Assembly (NCBI RefSeq): GCF_020360975.1
Contig: NW_025408672.1
Location: 2,480,001 to 2,544,000, forward strand
Direction of reading: 5' to 3'
DNA from: Hirsutella rhossiliensis
Lineage: Eukaryota; Ascomycota; Sordariomycetes; Hypocreales; Ophiocordycipitaceae
DNA length: 64,000 nucleotides
Shown here piece by piece: positions 23,956 through 36,640 of this stretch; position 1 is the stretch's first letter; every line of letters starts with the position of its first letter. The position numbers and the translations under genes are program-made. The notes beneath the pieces were generated by a model, which did not search any database, was not told the DNA's origin, and saw only the letters and a list, made by a program, of their open reading frames with translations.

Positions 23956-26530
23956 TAACCTACTTAGAGCCTTTTTTCTACCTTTACCCGCGAGAATTAA
24001 GGATAAGGGGATATAACTATAGCGAAAAGCGGTGCTAATACTTAAACTTACTTTAGGAGAGATTAAGGAAAAGGTTATAATAGTAAGACTATAGAAAGCA
24101 CTTAAAGGAGATAAACTTCTAATAGCGGTATAAAGATAACTTTAGCCGGTAGTAAGGGATTAGATATTTACTCTCTTCGATATATCCTTTTAAGATAGCG
24201 TAGTACCTCGTTAATAGAAAAACGCGAAAATCGTCCTATTAAAGAAGCTAAATAAAGATAACTATATAGTAGCTAAGGTATAGCGATTAATCTCGCTATT
24301 ATTAACGCTTAGTAAGATACTTAAAGCGGTTATAGCTAAGTATATCTCGTATATAGTAGAGACCTATAGTCTTTTACCTACGAATTACTTTAGAGTAAGA
24401 AAATAACGATCTATTAAGTAAGCGCTACTACTATTATAGGAATAGGTTTATAAGGCTTAGCGTAACTATAAGGTGCTTAGCTTAATTAGTTTTAACGTTA
24501 AGGGCGCTTATAATAGAGTTTATAAGGAAAGACTACTTAAAAAGATAAAGGTAAGAGGGATACTAGCTAAACTAATAAGATAGATAGATACGTTTTATTT
24601 TAGGCGAATAGCTTTATTAGTAGTTAATAGGTTTACGTTAGAATAATAAGAGCTACCTTAGGTAGGCCTTCCTTAAAGGTTACTACTCTTACTAATCTTA
24701 TTCCTCTTCTTTAACACGGACCTAGTTTAGAGAAAGATTAAGGCGGAAAGTAGGTCGATTATATTTATAGATAATTACTTAGCCTAGGTAACTAGGCTTA
24801 CTATAGAAGCGAACTAAGAAGGGATTTAAGCGATTATTAACGATATACTTAAGTAAGAGGCGTATAGCGGTATAACTTTTAAAATAAAGAAAACAACTAT
24901 TATTTACTTTACGCGAGCTATAGTATATAATAGTAATAGGCCGTTTCTAGTTAAAAGCTAAGAGGCCTAACCTAAGGAAAGTATAAAGATTCTAAGAGTA
25001 ATTATAGATAACGAGCTACGATTCTAGTAGTATATAGTAAAAGCGGCCGCTAAAAGACTTAGCGCTACTATAGGCCTAAGAAGGCTAAAGATACTATCGC
25101 TAAGAGTATTAAGATACCTTTTTAAGGTAATAGTCGCGCTAGCTATAGACTATACTTTTAATATCTAAATATATACCCTTTATACGAAATATATAAGTTA
25201 GATAAATAAAGTATAGATAATTAAGGCGTAAGCTATTATAAGCGCGTTTTATATAGTTATAACGACTATAGCTATAACTAAGGCTAATATTTAAATAGTA
25301 AAGGAATAATATAAATAAGCTATAATAAAACTTTATATTATTACTAAACCCTACTAGTAATATATCCGCTAGTAGCCTTAAGAAATTATATAACTAAGAG
25401 GTTTATATCGTTAATATAAAAGATTATTATAGCGGTATAAATAGTATAAATAAACTAAATAGAAGATATATATAAGTATATATTACTACTATAGATACTA
25501 TATATTTAAGCGGTATTAGAGAGCGATATAGTAAAAGCTATTAAGATAGTAAATAATACTAAGGGGATTATAATAGTAATATCTAGCTTATAAAAGGATA
25601 GTATAGTAAGAATAAAAGGTATAGTATATAATATAAATTACGACGGCCTAAGCGTACTTCTTACTAGCTACTTTATATATCTTAGGACTATAGATAAGTA
25701 GAACCTATATATAGCGGAACTAGTAGCGATAGTAATAGCGCTAATATATACGCCGACCGGCCTACCTTATTAAGAGGTAATAGTTATAGTAAGTAGTTAC
25801 TTAGCCTTAAAAGTAATTAGGCTTCTTTATAAGTAATCTAGCTAATATATTATTCGCTAAATTTATAACTATATTAATTAACTAGTTAAGCGAGGCTAGT
25901 TTATAAAACTTATCTAGGCACTAGCTAAGTAAGTATAGTTCGCGTAGATATCGGTTACTAAGATAGTAGTAAAGAAAGTAACTTAGGTAAGAGCGGTAGT
26001 AGAAAAGCTATTATACTAAGTAAGATCGACTATACTCTGTCTAGCACTTACTTAAGGATAGGGTAAATAGCTTCCGGAAAATATAAGAAAGCACTTAAAA
26101 CGTATTAATAAAGTATTACTAAGGAAGTATACCTATATACTTTATAATTCTTTAATAAGGAAGGAAGCTAATATTCTCGTCTAGCTTTATACTAGTATAT
26201 TACGACTAAATAAGTACTTATATATAATAAGGGCTATAGACTTAGATTTATATAATTATAGCTAGGTAGTAGAAATATTTAATTACTTTCTCTTTTAATA
26301 TATAAAGTAGATTATATAACGGGGTATCTTATTTAAATATATAAGAGCTAAGATTAGGAATTTATCTTTCTTCTTAAGAGGAAAAGCTATATTAAATAGC
26401 GATAAGTAGAAGCTAAATATATAGGCGGTTTATACGGCGATTAAATTCGCAATTAAGATAGAACGGCTTAATAGAAAGCTATAACTATTAAAAGATAACT
26501 AAGCTCTAATAAGTAACTATACTAAGTTAC
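23956..26530 (+). pseudogene. LINE ORF2, reverse transcriptase and RNase H
   Basis: RT: IFIDNYLAWVTRLTIEANQEG at about 24750-24810 is the RIPped form of the F-x-D-D box, preceded by LLPLLLFLFFNTDLVQ-like residues (P-Q-G-S-P..SP.LF block). It is followed by TTIIYFTR. RNase H at about 25650-25850: YLAYLRTID, YIAELVAIVIAL and VIVIVSSYLAL match the D/E/D pattern. The C-terminal segment to about 26520 (NIQAVYTAIKFAI) resembles Tad1 ORF2 ends. All stops are TAA/TAG. It joins the piece at 22445-23253 once the solo LTR is removed. Confidence 0.7.
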
Positions 26531-26539
26531 TAATATATC

Positions 26540-26790
26540 TTAGCTTTAAAACTAATAGACTACGCTTTAGCTACTATAAATAAGATGCTAAATACTTAGA
26601 GAATTCGGCCTTTAAGTAAGCCTATTATAGGACTAATAATAATAAGGCTAACTAGTAAACGATAAGATAATAATCTATTAAGCTTAGGTAGTTAAGGAAT
26701 AAATATATTAAACTATACTCTAGACTATATAAAGGCCTTATAGGGACCTCCCTTTAAGCGAAATAAATCCTACCTACCTACCTACTAATA
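26540..26790 (+). repeat. LINE 3' unit, copy 2 (own 3' UTR of the LINE)
   Basis: Matches the last ~245 bp of the units at 13924 and 26795, and ends in the CTAC repeat and TACTCT. Confidence 0.6.
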
Positions 26791-26794
26791 CTCT

Positions 26795-27221
26795 ATACCT
26801 TTATAGCGTAGTAGTAATACGTCTAGAGCCTTTATATTATAAAGGGGTCGGTTTAAAGCCGGCTAAAAGCACCCTTAGTAAAATAAAGCATACTTAGGTT
26901 CCCGCTTATTAATAGGGAATAGTATTATAAAAGAATATAATCGGCGTACTAACTACTATTAATAACTAATACTATACTTTAGTTTTAATATATCGCGCTT
27001 TAGTTATTAAGAATAGGATACTAAATACTTAAAGAAATTAACCTTTAAGTAGGTCTATTATAGAGTAAAATAGTAGTATAGTTAGCGTAGTATAAGATAA
27101 TCTATAGGGCTTAGGAAGTTAAGAAATAAATATACTAAACTATACTCTAGACTATATAAAGGCCTTATAAGGACCTCCCTCTAAGCGAAATAAATCCTAC
27201 CTACCTACCTACCGATACTCT
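26795..27221 (+). repeat. LINE 3' unit, copy 3 (tandem)
   Basis: A full ~430-bp unit directly following copy 2, so the LINE has a tandemly repeated 3' end. Ends in the CTAC repeat and GATACTCT. Confidence 0.6.
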
Positions 27222-27249
27222 ATCTTAATATTAATCTAGAATATCTTAA

Positions 27250-28572
27250 TAACTATAGCGGCTATTAACGAAGCGCTTACTTTCCTAAAGTCCTTAAAAT
27301 CGGTTAATTACGCTAAAATAGCTTACTTATTTAGCTACGATAAGACTATATTACGCCGCCGCTATTAAGGTAAATAGTACTTAAGATATAATATAGACTC
27401 CTTTTATAAATCTCGACTATCTAAATAGTAAGAACTAGATCTTATTACTTATATTTATAATCTTTTATTATATAGTATCCCGCCTATACTATCTATAATT
27501 AAGAACTTCGCTTAAGATATAGTAAAAATAAAGGTTAAAAAGAACTAACTATATAGCTTCGTTAACTACTATTATAACGAGCTTAGTTATACTTAGTTCG
27601 ATAGATTTAATATAGCGCGAAAGAGAGCTAATAGTACTTTAAGGTATAAAGATTATTTTAAGCTAGTAATTTAATATATAGTATCTTATTTCTATTCCTA
27701 ATAATAGAAGATACGCTTAAAAATTAAGGAATACGATATCGCCCCTATAATACGTATAATATAAACGAAAAAGGCTTTCTCTTAGGTATTATTAACCGAA
27801 CTAAGAAAGTATTCTCTCTTAATTAGAAAAAGCAAGGTAAATTACTTAGTATATCGTAAGATAGTAATTAATCTTAGATTACGTTTATAGCTTATATCTA
27901 TTAAGATATAATATCGCTGCTTCCTTTTCTTATCTACTAAGGTAAGCTAGGATAAGTTTAATATACTTAGCTTATAGAATTTAACCTAGAGTATTAATTA
28001 GCCTTCTTTATAACCTTAGATATAGGCTAGACTAACTATAAGCTTAGAAAAGAGTAGCTTATTAGCGTTTTTAATCGGTTTACTAAGGTAAAAGCGCGAA
28101 ACGGCCGCGATTATCGCCTTCTTATTACTAATAGCTACTTAAGCTATATTAATATAGACTTTCTAGAGTAGTATAACTAGTATTAGATTATCGTTATAGT
28201 ATTTCCCCCTTATTTTACTTATTAGCTCTAGCCCTTAAACGTATCTCTATTTAGTCTCTTATCGACGGTATATATAAATTAGCTTATTTAGTAAATAGTA
28301 AAAATATAAGGACTTATTAGGCTATCTAAATATAAATTCTAGACCTTATTTTAGAACGTATTAAAGGCGTCCTTCTCCTTAAAGAATATTATAAGCGGGT
28401 AGATATAGACTAGCCTCCTACCTTTAGACTCTAAAGTCGTCTTATTATAAATTATAAAGAAGGAATATAACGATTTTAATATAGGTAGCGATTTAAAAGA
28501 CTCCTTAGTATTATAGTAACCTACCGCTTAAGAATTATAATAGCTTATTAATAAAGTAGTTAATAAATCTAC
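27250..28572 (+). pseudogene. pogo/Fot1-type transposase, N-terminal part, RIPped
   Basis: Helix-turn-helix/CENP-B-like start (NYAKIAQLFSYDKTIL), then STIQ-type KSRLSKQQELDLITYI and PPILSIIKNFAQDI. A YNINEKGFLLG segment at about 27760 corresponds to the NMDE-KGFLLG block with the first catalytic Asp. RLLITNSYLSYIN (about 28110-28150) corresponds to the second (L-D-G-H-x-S-H), and VIVFPPYFTYQLQPLNVSLF (about 28195-28255) to the third (FPPH-T-H-x-LQPLDV). This is the DDE_1 superfamily layout of fungal Fot1/Pot2-like elements. Stops are RIP type. Confidence 0.75.
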
Positions 28573-28758
28573 TATTATAGAGTAGGTAGAGGCGTATATA
28601 TAGGTGCTATCTATAGGATAATATTAATAAGCTATATAGAGCTCTTTTATACGCGGCTAGCCTATATATATATATATAGGATCCGGCCCTCTATACGTAA
28701 CTATATAGCTTAAGCTATAGCCTAAGCCTATAACTTATAATAGTTAAAGACTCTTATA
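28573..28758 (-). repeat. LTR of gypsy element 2 (3' LTR)
   Basis: 186 bp, TATTATAGAG to GACTCTTATA on the plus strand; CCCTCCCTTAAG follows, complement of the polypurine tract. Confidence 0.85.
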
Positions 28759-29229
28759 TAATACCCTCCCTTAAGCGCGGCGCGGCGCTACCCTATTAAC
28801 GGCTTCTATACTATTAGGCCTATACCGCTAGTATTACCCTACCCTTTCCTATTAATCGTGCTAGCCCTACTAGCCTTATTATCCCTATACCTATTAGCCT
28901 AGGTAGCTAGAACCTAGCTCTATACTTATTAGCTAGCTAGCTATTTAAATAAGGGCGTAACCTATTATATACGCCCCTAGGTAGCTAGCGGCCGGCCCGG
29001 ACCTATATAAGCCTTAGGTTACCTATCCCCTTAGCTTTAAGCAGCTTCCTCTACTAAGGGGTATATAAGGCAGTATCCCCCTCTTCCTCCTTCCCTTCCT
29101 TCTCTTCCCTCTTTAACTATAGTAATAGTAGTAATAAGTAAGTTTTACTTTACCTAAGGCGTTAGTTCGTTCTTAGCTATATAGGCCGCTCTATTAATAT
29201 ATACTTATAGTAATAGCTATAGTAGTAAT

Positions 29230-30265
29230 AATAGCCTTAATAATAGTAATAATAATAATAACTTTAACTAGTAAGTTCCCTGCCTTATAGAGCGGGAGGC
29301 CGTAATCCGTAATACTAACTTCCGCGATAGATATATCTACCTCCCCCTCCCCCGCCTCCTCCTTCTTAGAGCGTGCGGAGTCGTTTATCGACGCTATACT
29401 AGGCACGGCCGACGACGACTCCGCCGCTGCCGCTACTCCTACCCGCGCCCCTACTACCGCGCCTACCGCCGCCGCTACTACCTCCGCTACGCTAGCTACC
29501 CTTACGTCGCCCTTTAAGGTAACGACGCCGTCCCCGCCGCTACCCGTAACGCCCGGCCCCTCGGCCCCCGCCTCTATCTCCGCTACCCCTATAAGTTTAT
29601 AGTTAAGCGAGCGTAATAAACGTCTTCCGCTAACTCCTTAAAGTATAAGCGCTAGGTCTAGGCCGGAGCCGCTCGCGCGGCCCCCTATATATAGTATACG
29701 TTATAGGAGCTCCCTTACGCCGACTAGGTTAAGCGCCGCCGCGGCGGTAGTTATTACTAGTATACGCGTGCCGGCCGCGCTTATAAGGCGGCGCCTCCTA
29801 TCCTACTCGCTACGGCGTTAGCTTAGAAGGCCGGCGCGTATAGGTAGGCCTAGGGGGCTACTAAGAAGCGCCTTACCGCCGCTATAGCCGCCTACCGTAA
29901 CCTCCGCGCCTTAGAGCGCTAGGGGCTTATCCCTAAGTAGGTTCTTCCCCCTCCGCTCTCCTACCTCTACTACTAACTCTCTTAGTACTAGGGATACCGC
30001 CTCTATCGCCTTATCGGCGATCCCTATAGCCGTGCCCGCCGCCGCCGCTACTACTACCCCTGCCGCCGCCGCCGAAGCTAGCCGCCGCCCCTCTGCCCCT
30101 AGAGCCGCCGCCGCCGCCGACTAGCTTATAGGCCTAGAAGGCCGTCTTAGCTCGCTAGAGAGCGCCGTCGCCGCCGCTAAGGAGGAGGAGAAGGCTAACG
30201 AGGACGACGATAATAATAATAGCGAGGGCGAGGGTAATAATAAGGAATAAGCTTAGGAAGTCTAA
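29230..30265 (+). pseudogene. Antisense ORF in gypsy element 2
   Basis: About 345 codons on the strand opposite to pol, interrupted only by TAG/TAA in CAA/CAG-type positions and closed by TAA at 30263. Segments: SFLERAESFIDA, then a long Ala/Pro/Thr-rich tract, Arg-rich middle (SIRVPAALIRRRLLSYSL), helical LEGRLSSLESAVAAAKEEEK and an acidic tail. It aligns frame-for-frame with the antisense ORF of element 1, including the Arg-rich and helical parts. Function unknown. The pol-sense strand through here is also fairly open, but ends in low-complexity Leu/Ser. Confidence 0.45.
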
Positions 30266-33200
30266 GGGCTCTGCCTTAAAATAAACGCTATTTTTATCTC
30301 TACTTATACTATTACGCCTATATCGCTATAACTACTTACTTTACTTTACCTATTTTATAGTCTTAGTCTAGGCTACTACCGGTAGTCTATTAGTTTATTA
30401 TTCTCGTCTACTAGTCTATATAGGGTCTCGAACTTATCGAGGGCTATAGCTCCCGTAAACTTATATATAGGTTCCTATATAGGGTTAAGGTACCCGCGCT
30501 ACTTAACGAGAACCTCCTAGCGTATCCCCCGGCCTACCTTCCTTTAGTATACGGCCTATATCTCCTTAACCTTAAATTCGTCGTCCCCCTCTACCTTAAT
30601 TATAGGCGGTTAAGCGTCTATTATTTCTTATTTAGGTAGCGGGTTAAAGAAAGCTCGGCGAAGGAGGTTAATATTAATCTTATTATAGACCCCTATTAAG
30701 AGACTATTAAGCTTAACTACCTATAGGCTAATAACCCTCTATACTATAAACTTCGTATATAGCTAGTTTAGTTTCTTCTTTAGTCGTACTAACCTATAGT
30801 TATAAAGGTCGAGCTATACTTTATCTCCTATTATAAACCTATCCGCTAGCGCCTTAGTCTTATTAGCGTATTACTTTTAATCTTACGCTACCGCGGCTAT
30901 CGCGGATTAGTAGTATTCTATAGTTTCTTATAGCTTCTATATAAATATAGAAGCGCGGCTCTCTAGTAATATACTACTATACTACTCTACTACTACGTTA
31001 GCGGTAAATAGGATTAAAGAGGGTGGCTTAAAGCTATACGTTATAAAGAAGGGGGCTATTTAAATAGAGGATTATAGTCTATTATTTAGCGCGAGCTAGG
31101 TAGCGGGGAGCTAGCGGTCTTAGTTTACTTAGTTATAGGCTATAACTACCTATAGGTATACTTATACTTCTTAGTTAACCCTCTTAAGTCCCCTATCGGT
31201 CTATAGGTAATAGGCTATACTAAGTAGCTATATAATCTAAAGTAGCTAGTATAGGTACTACTAAAAGCGGCTAGTTTAGTTCGACCCTCTATCGCTTATA
31301 ATAGAGGCTAGCTAGCTATATAAGTAGGCCTAGTACTAAAGGAAGCGCTTTATATAAGCTTCTATATTTATAAATAGTATTAGCTTTAGTACTATTAATT
31401 TACTAAGTCGGTCCTTAATTACCTATATATAGCGGTTACCGCCCTTTATAAGCGGGAGGTCTATTATAAAGTCTATTTATATATATATATAGAACCGGTC
31501 TAGTACTAGAAGCTACTTAAGTAGCCCTTTAAGCTACGCCCTCTAGATCTTTATACGGCTATAAATATTATAGTTATAAAGGAAGCAACGAATATAGTAC
31601 TATAGGAGGGGCTAGTAAAAGTCCCTTACGAGGCCTACCGCTATGCCCTACCTACCTAGGTAACCTATAACGCTAGAGTTATAGATAAGCTAGACTAGCC
31701 TCCCTTAGAGCTCGTTCCGTTCGTCTAGCTCTAGCGGTCTATCCTTCTCCTTAGCTTCCGTAGTATATAGTACGCCCGGTACCTATAGTCTCCCCCGCTA
31801 ACGTAGATGCCCTTATAGGTCGATATAGTAATCGGCTACCTATACCTTTAGCTTTAGCTTCGGATCTAAGCGTCGAGCGCTAGACTCTATAGCGCGGCGT
31901 ACGCTCTCGTAGGTATAGTCTAGAGCCGCTATCCTATCCTATAAGCGTTAAAAGGCTATATCTTAGAATACTCTCGCCGCGCGTGCCCTTAGGCCGGTCT
32001 ATCCCTCCTCGCTAAACTAAGGTAAAGGCGCTAGGGGAAGCTCGTTTAGTAGTAAAGGTATAAGGGGAAGCTCGTCCGCTAGCACCGCGCCTTCCTTTAC
32101 TAAGGAAGCTCCTATATAAGTCTATAGCGCTTCCTATAGGATAAGCTATAGATCCTAGGCCTCGATATCTACTCCCGTTAGCCGGTCTTAATCCCTCTAA
32201 GAAAGCGCGTCTAGGACTATAGAGTCCCGCTTAAGGCGGTACTTAATTAAGAAGTTAAAGTATAAGAGATACTCTGCCTAGTAGGCTTACTGCTCTAAGA
32301 GGTGCTAGCGGGTTATAAAATACTTAAGGTTCCTATAGTTTATAAGAACCTTAAAGCTCTTATAGCTCTAGAGCTCTACCTACTATCGCTTAAGGTAGCT
32401 AATAATCGCTAGTATCTCCTTATTATAAATAGCGTAATTCCGCTTTACTAAGGTTAGCTTATAGGAGTAGAACGCTACTAGTTACTTCTACCCGTTTACT
32501 TCTTAAAAGAGCGTTCCTCTAAGTGCCTAGCCGCTATAGTCCGCTTCGACTAACGTAGACCGGTCGAAGTCCTACTAAAGTAATACTAGGGCTTACGAGA
32601 AAAGGTCCTTAAGCGTATAAAACGCTCCTTCCTATATAGGCCCTTAATAAAAGGCGGTCTACTTCCTAGTAATCTCGTTTAAGGGCATTATAATATAAGA
32701 GAAGCCCTTAATAAATATCCTATAATAGTTCGCGAACCTAAGGAAGCTCTATATACCTATTTACGTAGTTAGGGCCGCTTAGTCTTAGATCGCTTAGATC
32801 TTTATAGGATCTACCTATATACCTATACCTATATAAATAATAAAGCTTAGGTACTTAACCCTCTTAACCTTAAATTTATACTTATCTAGGTTAAAGTAGA
32901 GCCTATAAAGTTAAAGGCGCTTTAAGACCCTCTATACTTTCTATATATAGTCCTTATAAGAGCTGCTTATATAGATAAGGATATTATCTATATATATAGA
33001 GGCGAACTTATTAAGGAAGTTATAAAGTACGTTATTAATATAATACTAGAAGGTAGCGGGCGCTCTTAATAGGCCGAAGGGCGTTATAAGCTACTTAAAT
33101 AAGCTATAGTATATATAGAACGCCGTCTTCTACTTATTACCCTCTAAGATCTATACTTTATAGAACGCTTATTTTATATCTAGCTTGATAAACTACTTCG

Positions 33201-35407
33201 CTTTTAAGAGGTTATAGAGCGTATCCGAGATTAAGGGTAAGGGGTAGCGGTCTAGCCTTATAATTATATTTAGAGCCCTATAGTTATAATAGAACTATAT
33301 CCCGCCCCTTAGTTTATATATAAATAGGACCGGCGCTCTTACTTTAGAGCTACTTACTTAAATAAAACCCTTATCTAGGAGGTCCCTTAGCGTCTTCTTT
33401 AGCACTAGTAGCTCCGCGTATAATATACTATATAGCGGTCTAAACGGTATAGGTAGTTCCTACCCCTTCTTATTAGTATAGAGTACGATCCTATAATTTA
33501 CCCCTAGCTTATATAGGTTAAGCTTATCCGCTTCCTAGGACTTAAATAGCGGTAGGAGGTTATAAAAGCGCTCTAGTATCTACTACTATAGCTTAGCGGG
33601 CGACTTTAGCTTCTTTATCTAGAGGGCCTTATCGATGTCCGCTAGGCTAACTATATAGACCGCTACGTTAGCCGCTACCTAGCTTTCCTCTTACTCTACC
33701 TATTATATAGTTCCTATAAAGATAGAGGTAAGGACTTCTTAGGCTAAGTATAAAGCTCGTATACCTAGTCCTACGCTTATAGAACCGTCGTTATAGCGGA
33801 CCTACTATTATATAGGCCTAAACTATAGCTTCTTTTAATATAGAACCGAGTATAACTCTATATATAATAACTAGGGTTTCCTAAGGATTAAGGGAAACTT
33901 TAGTTAAGGGATTATATAGGCTACGATAAGCTTATAGTAGCTATTAACCTTTATAGCTAGCTATATAATACCCTTAATTACTATACCCTCTATCGCGCCT
34001 AAGGCGCCCTTTACTTACCTTAAGGCGATCTTTTCTACTAGCACTTATATCTCTTACGTAAGCTCCTCGTTAACTATAGCGTAGCACTAGTAGCCCTTAT
34101 CTATAAGGGCGGCGATAGGTAAAGAGTTATTAATTATAACTTATATTAAAGTAAGCTCCTCTTCTATATAGGCGGATAATTCCTCCTTCTCCTTTACTAG
34201 TACTAGCAATTAAGGCTCTAAAGCCCGTCTTTGCTCTAAAGCTACTTTTTTTCCTCTAGGCCTAAGGGCGCGGAGTCCTCTTTATTATCTAAGGTAAGGA
34301 GCGGTTCTATCTTCGCTACTTAAACTACTATAAGCCGCTTAGCTAGAAGGAAGGGGCATTTTAATACGAAGTATATAGACGCGCCGTAATATAGGCAGCG
34401 GCTATTAGCCTTCCTTTTCCCGATTTCCTCGCTCGTTACCTACTTCGCCCGCTACTTAAAGGGCGGAATAGTATAAGGAATATTTAATAACGACTTCCTA
34501 CCGCGTTTAGCTCGGTCTATATAGGTAGCCGATATTAAGGTATCCCCGTTTATATCGATAGTCGGCTATTCTTCTTATAAAGGGGCGGTGATCCCGTTAC
34601 CGCTATATAGCGTGCGCTTATAAAGCTTCTAAAAACGCGGCGTCTACTTATAGCCCTATACTACCTTTATTAACCGGCTTATATACTCGCCGTAGTTAAT
34701 AGGTATAATTATAAGGATAAGTAGCTTCTATAAGGCTAGCGTAATTAAGTTCTATAACTATATAAGCCTCGCGCTATCTTCTTATACTATAGTTCCCGCC
34801 GCCCGTAAGAGCGTCTCTTTAAAGTTAGGGAGGAATTCGCTAAAGGACTACCCGTCCCTCTACTTAAGGGTCTATAGCCTATCCTATGCCTTCTCCCGCT
34901 CCTATATATTACCGAACGTATATATAAGGTATTAAAAGAAGTCCTATAGGTCGCGTCTGCCCCTAGGGCCGCCCTTATCCTAGAATCTAGAGATCCTCTA
35001 TATCTAGGGCTCCGGTAGCGTATAGAGGAGTAAATACCACGCTATATTACGATAGCCGTTTAGGCCCTATTTCTCGTCTATTATAAACTTCGTCTATAGC
35101 CGGCTAAGGAAGAAGTAGAAGGACTTAAGCTTACCGTCCTAAGTCGGCTACGGAAGCGGCTTCTATATTAGTAGTACTACCGCCGTAACCGGTATTACGG
35201 AGGTTATAGGGGTTAACGCTAGTCTCGTAGACGGCTCCCCTAGTATAGCGAGAACCTCGTTCTTCTTACTAGCCGTCGCGCTTTTAATCGCTTCTAGGAT
35301 AGCTACGATACTTCCTATCCGCCTAGGGGGTAGCGGGGTGCTCCCTTAAGGAAGCGGCGCCCTTTTTAGGGAGATATCTATTAGATCTATTAGTTAATAG
35401 CTTATAC

Positions 35408-35593
35408 TATTATAAAGTAGGTAGAGGCGTATACGTAGGTGCTATTTATAGGATAATATTAATAAGCTATATAGAGCTCTTCTATACGTAGTAAGCCTAT
35501 ATATATACGTATAGGATCCGGCCCTCTATACGTAACTATATAGCTTAGGCCGTAGCCTAAGCCTATAACCTATAATAGTTAAAGACTCTTATA
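35408..35593 (-). repeat. LTR of gypsy element 2 (5' LTR)
   Basis: 186 bp, TATTATAAAG to GACTCTTATA on the plus strand, followed by the TCTAC duplication. Confidence 0.85.
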
Positions 35594-35598
35594 TCTAC

Positions 35599-36350
35599 CG
35601 CTAATACTAAAGTTAGTGCTTAGAAGTTAAAGAGTACTCTTAAAAGCCTTTAATCCGAGGTTAAGCTACTTAGATATAAGAATAAGGGACTCTATAAGAC
35701 TATAATTTATAAGAAATAGTATAGGTAGCGTAGTATAGCTCTAAAAGATTATCTCTTTAACCGTATAGATCCTAACTATACTTAGGTCTTTAGCTTATAA
35801 AAAGTAGCTTAAGCTCGAGTAAAGAAAGCGGCGATAGAGGTCTAGAAGAAAGAGGAAGCAATCTAGAGGGAATTCTAAAGGGTTTAGCGATAGAAAAAAG
35901 CAAAGGAGTAAAAAGAGTAGGTATTAAAAAGAAAGAAGTAGTAAGAGGAGAAAAGAGAGCGAAAATTATAGGAAAAAGAAGTAAAGAAGTAAGAGAAAGC
36001 GGCTAGTTAATAACTTCGAGACGATCTTAAAGGTCTAAGCTAGGAAAGTATATAATAGAAGCCGCGGCCCTAGCGGGTGCCTTCTAAAGCTCGAGAGAAG
36101 AGTCTAGGGACTCTAGACGAAATAGTCGTCGCTCTTCTACTAACCCTAGAGCTTCCGGTAACATCGCAGCCGCTAGATTAGCTAAAGGACGGGTTAGTAA
36201 AGAAGGTAAGGATTCCGCTAGACTAGATAGCTCGTGCCTAACGACCTTCTCTAGCTATTAAGAGTAATCGGGAGATAGTAGTAGTATATCGGAGCTCGGG
36301 ACGCCCGTAGCGGAATAGCAAGCGACTATAGTAGCTTAAGGACTATAAAA
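35599..36350 (+). pseudogene. pogo/Fot1-type transposase, C-terminal part
   Basis: Continues the frame of 27250-28572. It has the LLRYKNKGLYKTIIYKK-type block, DYLFNRIDPNYT and then a long Lys/Glu/Arg-rich coiled coil (about 35810-36000). This is usual for the C-terminus of fungal pogo-type transposases. Confidence 0.7.
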
Positions 36351-36360
36351 TAGGATAATA

Positions 36361-36640
36361 TATATATTATAATTGCATTTTCGTCGCATTTTAAATTTAG
36401 GAAAATCGAGCCCCGTTGCTATAGAGTTATTATAGATTAATATCGAGCTCGTGGCGGCGTGTAAGTCCGGCGGGTCACGGGATCCGGCAGATCACCGGTA
36501 AATCCCTTAGTGTACGGAGGCGGCTAAAACAAGTCATAGTTATACACACATCGCCCCGTAGTGCAGCAGCGCACAGCTAGAGTTAGTAGTACGAAATATC
36601 GCCGTGTTATTATCACGTTATAGAGATACATCCTTCGGAC
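36361..36640. other. Weakly RIPped stretch, unidentified
   Basis: CA and TG are present here, unlike the sequence to the left. It contains GGGATCCGGCAGATCACCGG and TGCAGCAGCGCACAGC. No ORF or domain is recognised; it may be the outer end of the pogo-type element or of the MULE to the right. Confidence 0.3.

Larger units (their letters stand above)
14352..26790 (+). mobile_element. Tad1-type LINE split by gypsy and solo LTR
   Basis: Pieces read in order on the plus strand: ORF1 (14352-15250), ORF2 endonuclease (22445-22800), linker, RT (24050-24950), RNase H (25650-26000), C-terminus (to about 26520), 3' UTR (26540-26790). The gypsy element 15489-22439 and the solo LTR 23254-23950 interrupt it, each with a target duplication. 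Stops are almost all TAA/TAG in CA contexts, so decay is by RIP after insertion. The N-terminal endonuclease part before 15488 is hard to read. Confidence 0.7.
28573..35593 (-). mobile_element. Chromodomain Ty3/gypsy element 2, full length, RIPped
   Basis: 7021 bp with 186-bp LTRs and an exact TCTAC duplication (28568-28572 and 35594-35598). It is collinear with element 1: protease about 34.1 kb, RT about 33.0 kb, chromodomain about 30.55 kb, all on the minus strand. It is inserted in the transposase coding region of the pogo/Fot1 element. Its LTR and pol sequences keep slightly more CG than element 1. An indel of about 30-40 bp near 32030 (an AAGGTATAAGGGGAAGCTCGT-like duplication) distinguishes the two copies. 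Confidence 0.85.
27222..36360 (+). mobile_element. pogo/Fot1-type DNA transposon split by gypsy element 2
   Basis: The transposase halves lie at 27250-28567 and 35594-36350; gypsy element 2 occupies 28573-35593 with a TCTAC duplication. I could not find convincing terminal inverted repeats, so the outer limits are approximate. Confidence 0.65.
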
